Of a stretch of 52,146 nt of DNA, positions 47,364 to 52,146 are shown one piece after another. The DNA comes from JARBUG01 sp035628915 (lineage in GTDB: Bacteria; Bacillota; Sulfobacillia; Symbiobacteriales; Symbiobacteriaceae). The notes under the pieces are model-generated. The model was given only the letters and a program-made list of their open reading frames with translations. It made no database searches and was not told where the DNA came from. The stretch spans positions 1 through 52,146 of the forward strand of contig DASPIW010000028.1 in NCBI GenBank assembly GCA_035628915.1, written 5' to 3'. The first letter of the stretch is position 1. Every line of letters starts with the position of its first letter. The position numbers and the translations under genes were made by a program.

Positions 47364-48869
47364 TTACAAGTACTTGGCGGCGAGGCGGAGGATCTCTTCC
47401 TGCGTCGCTTCCTTCGTATTGAGAATACCGGCCAGCCGACCGTTGCTCATGACGAGAATCCGGTCAGTCACGCCGAGCAGCTCGGGCATCTCCGAGGAGA
47501 CCATGATGATGCCCTTGCCTTCCTTGGCGAGGTTGATCATCAATTGGTAGATCTCGTACTTCGCACCAACGTCGATGCCCCGGGTCGGTTCGTCGAGCAT
47601 CAGAATCTCGGGTCGGGTCAGCAACCAGCGGCCCAGAATCACTTTCTGCTGGTTGCCGCCGGAGAGGCTGCTGATCAGCGTCTCATGCGACGGCGTTTTG
47701 ACCCGCAGCGAACTGATGATGTAGTCGGTATCGGCGGCGCCCTGCTTCTCGTCGAGCAGGCCCGACCGGCGGACGTACTTCTTGATGTTGGCGATCAGCA
47801 TATTGAAGCTGACCGAGAGCATCGGGAAGATGCCCGTGGCCCGCCGCTCTTCGGTCAGCAGCGAGAAGCCGTTCTTCATCGCCGCCTCCGGCGAGTTGTT
47901 TCGCACTTCCTTGCCGTGCAGCAGGATCCGCCCCTGCGCCAGATGTCGGATGCCAAAGATCGCTTCCACGATATCCGTCCGCTTCGACCCGACCAGCCCC
48001 GCCACGCCCAGAATCTCGCCCTTGCGCAGGTCGAAGGTGACGTCCTGGAGCGACGGCTGGTAGGTGGCCGTGAGCCCCTCCACCTGCAGAATCGTCTCCT
48101 CGGGCTGATTCTCCTTGGGCGGGAACCGGTGCAGCAGGTCCCGACCGACCATCAGTCGGATGATCTCGTCCGTCGTCAGCTCGGCGGCAGGCTTGGTGGC
48201 GATCCAGCGGCCGTCCCGCATGATCGTCACCTCATCGGCGATCTTCAGGATCTCCTCCATTTTGTGGGAGATGTAGATGATGCCGCAGCCCTTGCTGCGC
48301 AAGACCCCAATGATGCGAAAGAGGTGTTCGACTTCCTTTTCCGTCAGGGACGATGTCGGTTCGTCCATGACGATAACCTTCGAGTTGTAGGAGACCGCCT
48401 TGGCGATTTCGACCATCTGCATCTGCGAGACGGAGAGCCGGTGGACTGGCATCCGGGGGTCGATGTCGATGTCCAGGTCCTTGAAGATCCCGTTGGTCAT
48501 CTCAAACATCGCCTTGTGGTCGACGAACGGGCCCTTCATGGGGAAGCGGCCAAGCCAGATGTTCTCCATGACGTCGCGCTGGCGCACCTGGGTCAACTCC
48601 TGGTGAACCATCGAAACGCCATGGTCCAGCGCCTGTTTGGCGTCGGCGAAGAAGACCTTGCGCCCGTCCAGCGTGATCTCCCCGGCGTCGGCGTGGTAGA
48701 TGCCGAACAGGCATTTCATCAGCGTGGACTTGCCGGCGCCGTTCTCGCCCATCAGGGCGTGGACCGTGCCGGGCCGGATGCGCAGCGATACGCCGTCAAG
48801 CGCCTTGACACCCGGGAACTCCTTGGAGACGGATACCATCTCCAGCAGATAAGGTTGGGCGATCGTCAT
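47364..48869 (-). CDS. mglA: Galactose/methyl-galactoside ABC transporter ATPase
   Basis: A 501-aa protein with two fused nucleotide-binding domains. The first has Walker A GENGAGKSTLMKCLFG, signature LSVSQMQMVEIAKAVS and VIVMDEPTSSL. The second has a degenerate P-loop (GVAGLVGSKRTDIVEAIFG), LSGGNQQKVILGRWL and LMLDEPTRGIDVGAKYEIY, as in all MglA/RbsA proteins. The ATG at 48869 is chosen from its GGAG site; an extension to 48911 would overlap the hairpin at 48891-48916. It is the middle gene of mglBAC. Confidence 0.95.
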   Translation of the reverse strand: MTIAQPYLLEMVSVSKEFPGVKALDGVSLRIRPGTVHALMGENGAGKSTLMKCLFGIYHADAGEITLDGRKVFFADAKQALDHGVSMVHQELTQVRQRDVMENIWLGRFPMKGPFVDHKAMFEMTNGIFKDLDIDIDPRMPVHRLSVSQMQMVEIAKAVSYNSKVIVMDEPTSSLTEKEVEHLFRIIGVLRSKGCGIIYISHKMEEILKIADEVTIMRDGRWIATKPAAELTTDEIIRLMVGRDLLHRFPPKENQPEETILQVEGLTATYQPSLQDVTFDLRKGEILGVAGLVGSKRTDIVEAIFGIRHLAQGRILLHGKEVRNNSPEAAMKNGFSLLTEERRATGIFPMLSVSFNMLIANIKKYVRRSGLLDEKQGAADTDYIISSLRVKTPSHETLISSLSGGNQQKVILGRWLLTRPEILMLDEPTRGIDVGAKYEIYQLMINLAKEGKGIIMVSSEMPELLGVTDRILVMSNGRLAGILNTKEATQEEILRLAAKYL

Positions 48870-48890
48870 CCGCCACATCTCCTTGCGCGA

Positions 48891-48978
48891 ACAAGGTGCA
48901 CAGGCGTGCACCTTGTCCGCTCAACTCATGGACTCCAGAACTATCGAGAGGTGCTGAAAAGTTAGTTTCGCTAACTTT
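48891..48978 (-). promoter_or_regulatory. Two hairpins between mglB and mglA
   Basis: ACAAGGTGCA (48891-48900) and TGCACCTTGT (48907-48916) form a perfect stem just upstream of the mglA ribosome site. AAAGTTAG (48958-48965) and CTAACTTT (48971-48978) form another, followed by TTTTC on the minus strand. They could act as a partial terminator and RNA stabiliser, giving more binding protein than ATPase, as is usual for such operons. Confidence 0.55.
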
Positions 48979-48999
48979 CCCGGATCTCCCTCTTTTACC

Positions 49000-50049
49000 T
49001 TACTTATAGGCCTCTTCAGCCACCGCGAGATTCGCCTTGGTGATACCCAGGTACGGCACACGGACGGCCTTGTCGTCGCCCAGCTTCCACTTGGTGCCGT
49101 CGGTGGGCGCCTTGCCCTGCGCCACGTTCATGGCGAGGTCGAAGGTGGCCTGGCCCTGGTTCTTCGCGTCGTTGAGGACGGAGCCGACAAGGGTGCCTTC
49201 CTTGATCTGAGTCAGGGCGTCGGGGATGGCGTCGACGGCGACGACGGGCATGAACTTGTTGTCCTTGAAGTAGCCGTTGGCCTTGAGGGACTGGATGGCG
49301 CCCAGGGCCATGGCGTCGTTGTTGGCAACGACGTACTCAATCTTGTCGCCGTGCTTGGCGAGCCAGGTGTCCAGCAGTTCCTTGCCCTTGACGGAGTCCC
49401 ACATGCCGGTCTGCTCTTCGAGCTTATCCACCTGGATGCCGGCCTTGGTCACGGTCTCGATGGAGTACTTGGTCCGGGCTTCGGCGTCCGGATGGCCGGG
49501 CTCGCCCTTCAGCATGACGTACTGCAGCTTGCCGTCCTTGTTCTTGTCCCAAGCGGGATTGGCCTTCCAGGAATCGACAATCAGCTGGCCCATCATGACG
49601 CCGGACTCGGCGGAAGTGGTGCCGACATACCAGGTCTTGTCGTAGCTCTTGAGGTCGGCCTGGGACGGCTCCTTGTTGAAGAAGACGACCGGCAGGTTGG
49701 CGGCCTTGGCCTTGGCGATAATCGTCGCGGCGCCCTGCGGGTTGACCAGGTTGATGGCCAGGGCCTTGACGCCCTTGGAGATCATGGTGTCAACCTGCTC
49801 GTTCTGCTTGCCCTGGTCGTTCTGGGAGTCGTTCATCAGCAGTTCAACTTTGTCACTCTGGTTCTTTTCAATGGCCCGGCGGACGAAGGACATGAAGTTG
49901 TCGTCATACTTGTAGATGGTCACACCGATCTTGGGCTTCGCAGAGGCGGCGGGCTGGGCAGGGGTGGCCGACTTCGTGTCGGTCTTAGTGCCGCCGCAGG
50001 CTGCGAGCAGCATCGTCGAGGCCAGCAGGAGGACCAGGAGCTTTTTCAA
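49000..50049 (-). CDS. mglB: Galactose-binding lipoprotein (MglB type)
   Basis: A 349-aa periplasmic-binding-protein homologue anchored by a lipoprotein signal (LKKLLVLLLASTMLLAACG). Landmarks are IGVTIYKYDDNFMSFVRRAI, NDSQNDQGKQNEQVDTMISKGVKALAINLVNP, the calcium loop DKNKDGKLQ (as in MglB) and VVANNDAMALGAIQSLKANGY. The TTG at 50049 has GGAGGGGG 8 nt upstream. It is the first gene of the mglBAC operon. Galactose or glucose is the expected ligand. Confidence 0.93.
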   Translation of the reverse strand: MKKLLVLLLASTMLLAACGGTKTDTKSATPAQPAASAKPKIGVTIYKYDDNFMSFVRRAIEKNQSDKVELLMNDSQNDQGKQNEQVDTMISKGVKALAINLVNPQGAATIIAKAKAANLPVVFFNKEPSQADLKSYDKTWYVGTTSAESGVMMGQLIVDSWKANPAWDKNKDGKLQYVMLKGEPGHPDAEARTKYSIETVTKAGIQVDKLEEQTGMWDSVKGKELLDTWLAKHGDKIEYVVANNDAMALGAIQSLKANGYFKDNKFMPVVAVDAIPDALTQIKEGTLVGSVLNDAKNQGQATFDLAMNVAQGKAPTDGTKWKLGDDKAVRVPYLGITKANLAVAEEAYK

Positions 50050-50157
50050 ATCTGTTTCCCCCTCCGAGGGTATTTGGAGCGTTTCGGCATCCCGAAGGTT
50101 ACGGCCCCAAATCAACTGTATAGACATTTGAGACGGCCTTCAACAGTGCCGTTCTGC

Positions 50158-50271
50158 ACTGGTTCGTGTAATCGAAACTGAGCCTTTTTGCTAGATAGCA
50201 CCGCATGCTGGACGATTTCGTCCTCCGTCTGGACAGATTTGGCGTCCTATAGGACTGGTTCGGCTTATCGT
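50158..50271. promoter_or_regulatory. Direct repeat, candidate upstream activator sites
   Basis: ACTGGTTCG with a following xxT(A/T)ATCG occurs at 50158 and again at 50254, 96 bp apart. They are about 145 and 240 bp upstream of the sigma-54 start predicted for the atoE-like gene, a fitting distance for enhancer-binding protein sites. They could equally serve mglB, which diverges here. Confidence 0.35.
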
Positions 50272-50372
50272 GCGAAGATTGTTTCACACCCGTGGAACGG
50301 GATTCACAGTGGGAGCGCCCGCTCCGGACCATGGCGCCGCACATCGCCTGATCCTTTCGGGTGGCAGACGGT

Positions 50373-50388
50373 TGGCATACCCCTTGCA
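50373..50388 (+). promoter_or_regulatory. Sigma-54 (-24/-12) promoter of the atoE-like gene
   Basis: TGGCAT-ACCCC-TTGCA (50373-50388) matches the TGGCAC-N5-TTGCA consensus with one change, the GG and GC elements exactly spaced. Transcription would begin near 50399, 40 bp before the ATG. The E. coli ato operon is also sigma-54-dependent, which supports the call. Confidence 0.75.
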
Positions 50389-50438
50389 AGGTGGGGTAAC
50401 CGCCGGGCCCGGAGTCACACTGCGAAGGAGGAAGGCCC

Positions 50439-51836
50439 ATGACAGCGCAGCCCCAGGCGACACGAGGCGGAAGTGTGGAGAAAGTCCCGTTTATCGCGAA
50501 AATGGCGACGGCTGCTACCCGCTGGTCCACCCGCTGGGTTCCCGATGCGTATGTGCTGGCAATCATCCTGACAGTTCTTGCTGCTGTTCTGGCCCTCTCG
50601 TTCACCCCGACCAATGTGCCCAAGCTGGTAGAGTACTGGGGAAAGGGTTTCTGGGCGCTGCTCACCTTCGCCATGCAGATGGCCCTGGTGATCTTCAGCG
50701 GCTACATACTGGCTGTGGCCCCGCCGGTCTCCAAGGTGCTGGATAAAATCGCCGGCCTGGCCAAGACCCCCCGGCAGGCGATCTCACTGATGGCCGTGGT
50801 CTCCATGGGCCTGGCTCTGTTCAACTGGGGCCTTTCCATCGTCGGCTCCGCCGTCTTTGTCCGGTTCATCGCCCGCAAGGTCAAGGGAGTGGACTACCGG
50901 CTCCTCGTGGCAGCCGCTTACCTGGGCCTGGGCACTACCTGGCACGCGGGCCTTTCTGCCTCCGCCCCCCTCCTGGTCGCGACGCCCGGTCACTTCCTGG
51001 AGAAGACCATCGGCATCATCCCGGTCACGCAGACGATCTTCCACCCGTTTAACATGATCGTGGTCGGCATCATCGTGCTGGCGCTGGCCTTCCTGACCCC
51101 GTGGCTGCATCCGTCCAAGGAGGATACGGTTACGGTGGATCCGGCGGTGCTGGCGGACATGAAGGATTTCGAACGACCGGTCCGGCAAGAGAAGACCCCC
51201 GCTACCGCCATGGAGTTCAGCTGGATTCTGACCGCCCTGATCGGCATCACCGCTGTCTGGTATGTGGTGATCTACTTCCGCGGCAAGGGGCTCAGCGCCC
51301 TGGATATCAACACGGTCAACTTTGTCTGCCTGATGCTCGGCGTGGTGATGCACGGCACCCCCGCCTCCTTGCTGAAGGCCGCCGATGAAGCCGGGCGGTA
51401 TATCTGGGGCGTGGTGCTGCAGTTCCCGTTCTACGCCGGCATATTCGGCATCGTGCAGTATTCGGGCCTGTCCGATGTGATTGGCAACTGGTTCGTCTCC
51501 ATCGCAACCAAGACGACCTATCTGCTGATCGTCTTCTGGTATAGCGGCATCCTAAACTATATCGTGCCGTCGGGCGGCTCCAAGTGGGCGATCGAGGCGC
51601 CGTACATCATGGCTGCGGGCAAGACGCTGGGCGTCTCCAACTCCATGACGGTCATCTCCTACGCCTGGGGCGATATGTTCACCGATATCATCCAGCCCTT
51701 CTGGGCCATTCCGCTGCTGGGTGTGGCCAAGCTGAAGTTCCGCGATATCATGGGCTTCTGCATGGTGATCTTCCTCTTCTACGCGGTGGTCACCAGCGTA
51801 GCGTTCCTCCTCGGACCCACGGTCTTCGGGCTCTGA
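50439..51836 (+). CDS. atoE: Short-chain fatty acid transporter (AtoE family)
   Basis: A 465-aa permease with about ten to twelve spans, expected to import short-chain fatty acids such as acetoacetate or butyrate. Characteristic parts are ATRWSTRWVPDAYVLAIILT, LGLGTTWHAGLSASAPLLVATPGHFLEKTIGIIP, and SGILNYIVPSGGSKWAIEAPYI with AWGDMFTDIIQPFWAIPLLG. The ATG at 50439 has GAAGGAGGA upstream. The gene is alone in this window, with a sigma-54-type promoter before it, so an enhancer-binding activator must exist elsewhere. Confidence 0.93.
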   Translation: MTAQPQATRGGSVEKVPFIAKMATAATRWSTRWVPDAYVLAIILTVLAAVLALSFTPTNVPKLVEYWGKGFWALLTFAMQMALVIFSGYILAVAPPVSKVLDKIAGLAKTPRQAISLMAVVSMGLALFNWGLSIVGSAVFVRFIARKVKGVDYRLLVAAAYLGLGTTWHAGLSASAPLLVATPGHFLEKTIGIIPVTQTIFHPFNMIVVGIIVLALAFLTPWLHPSKEDTVTVDPAVLADMKDFERPVRQEKTPATAMEFSWILTALIGITAVWYVVIYFRGKGLSALDINTVNFVCLMLGVVMHGTPASLLKAADEAGRYIWGVVLQFPFYAGIFGIVQYSGLSDVIGNWFVSIATKTTYLLIVFWYSGILNYIVPSGGSKWAIEAPYIMAAGKTLGVSNSMTVISYAWGDMFTDIIQPFWAIPLLGVAKLKFRDIMGFCMVIFLFYAVVTSVAFLLGPTVFGL

Positions 51837-51856
51837 CATTCCTTCGAACATGGTGG

Positions 51857-51883
51857 CATCCCCGGGGCTATGCTCCGGGGATG
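51857..51883 (+). terminator. Terminator of the atoE-like gene
   Basis: CATCCCCGG (51857-51865) pairs with CCGGGGATG (51875-51883) and is followed by TCTTCG. It lies 20 bp after the stop codon. Confidence 0.7.
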
Positions 51884-51889
51884 TCTTCG

Positions 51890-52061
51890 CGCTATGTCAC
51901 AGTACGGGTCTTCGTTGATTTTCATTGATGGAACCAGCAGCGCCAGAAGGGGCGGGTTTCCTGCCACCGAGCCTGACGGTGCGGTTTGACGGAGCCACCG
52001 GGCATCCCTTTGCCGCCGGCAGACCGCGGTCAAGTCACAGCCGGGGTGGCTTCCCGGGCGA
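51890..52061. other. Flank of the group II intron, no gene recognised
   Basis: An open minus-strand frame (NPPLLALLVPSMKINEDPYC in its middle) runs across 51890-52030, but it has no ribosome site and crosses the atoE terminator. It may be the 3' exon of the intron or part of another mobile remnant. No confident call is made. Confidence 0.3.
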
Positions 52062-52146
52062 GTAGCCCCGGGGAGTTACACCCCGAGGCTCTCTCAGAAC
52101 CGGACGTGAACCTCTCAGCTCATCCGGCTCCCATTATCCAGCCGAG
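52062..52146 (-). mobile_element. 3' end of a group II intron (domains V and VI), partial
   Basis: Read on the minus strand, 52130-52097 is a 34-nt domain V: GAGCCGGATGAGCT, GNRA loop GAGA, then GGTTCACGTCCGGTTC, with the catalytic AGC triad near the 5' end and the 2-nt CG bulge. A domain VI-like hairpin (CCTCGGGG ... CCCCGGGG) with an unpaired A follows and ends at about CTAC (52062-52065), the likely 3' splice site. The rest of the intron, probably with its reverse transcriptase, is beyond the window. Confidence 0.85.

Noticed and set aside
47274..48965. 563-codon open frame antisense to mglA
   Set aside because: Opposite a highly conserved ATPase; product has no domain and no start signal.
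1..52146. CRISPR arrays, rRNA or tRNA genes
   Set aside because: No regularly spaced direct repeats of CRISPR size, and no rRNA or tRNA-like sequence, were noticed in the intergenic stretches; a tRNAscan run would be needed to exclude tRNAs fully.

Overview
The window looks like chromosome of a high-GC, endospore-forming Firmicute close to Symbiobacterium. The evidence is GC-rich third codon positions, strong AAGGAGG-type ribosome sites, frequent TTG/GTG starts, a full-length SpoIVA, a YtaF-type sporulation membrane protein, SLH-domain surface protein, and the clostridial block DUF1614-DUF3189-DUF512-Der-PlsY-GpsA. Species assignment is inference from gene content.

Layout. 1-250: three direct repeats typical of an IS21-family end. 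0.3-3.4 kb: a D,D-carboxypeptidase-like protein with a VanR/VanS-like two-component pair. 3.8-9.0 kb (minus): NiCoT/UreH-type metal transporter, then a tight SAM-by-product salvage operon (mtnP, ahcY, TIM-barrel isomerase, mtaD). 9.1-17 kb: FG-GAP/LysM protein, ndk, a frameshifted lipoprotein, ychF, corA, VanZ-like protein, divergent PlsY paralogue, acetyltransferase. 17-20 kb (minus): lysC behind a small leader ORF, and metX behind a SAM-I riboswitch plus terminator. 20-33.6 kb: spoIVA, a decayed beta-propeller gene, SLH/PQQ-propeller protein, ytaF, YfmM-like ABC-F protein, a PadR regulator with an unusual 13-bp-periodic GATATC array, gpsA, plsY, der, DUF512 radical-SAM protein. 33.6-38.4 kb: frameshifted DUF3189 gene, DUF1614 protein, split-domain glycosyltransferase, lipoprotein, TauE/SafE permease. 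38.5-38.9 kb: long imperfect inverted repeat. 39-44.3 kb: opine-dehydrogenase-like enzyme, GntR regulator and a Dpp/Opp-type transporter without ATPases. 44.4-46.3 kb: degenerate LuxR-type regulator, a small unknown ORF with a structured leader, and the strongest novelty (below). 46.3-50 kb (minus): mglBAC galactose-type ABC transporter. 50.4-51.8 kb: AtoE-like short-chain fatty acid transporter behind a sigma-54-type promoter. 52.06-52.15 kb: 3' end of a group II intron (domain V) running off the window on the minus strand.

Most notable: at 45828-46242 two consecutive small membrane-protein genes, each with a good ribosome site, are each interrupted by one in-frame TGA at the end of the first hydrophobic segment. 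In both, a perfect short hairpin starts 14-15 nt after the TGA, and its 3-nt loop (GTA or GTG, beginning with G) lies exactly 21 nt after the TGA. This matches the described bacterial SECIS geometry, so I propose a tandem pair of undescribed small selenoproteins. No selA/selB/selC/selD is in the window, so the decoding machinery must be sought elsewhere in the genome.

Other signals are a 57-bp palindromic repeat family (three good copies and one degenerate), the riboswitch-controlled methionine/lysine genes beside a SAM salvage operon, and several genes broken by frameshifts.
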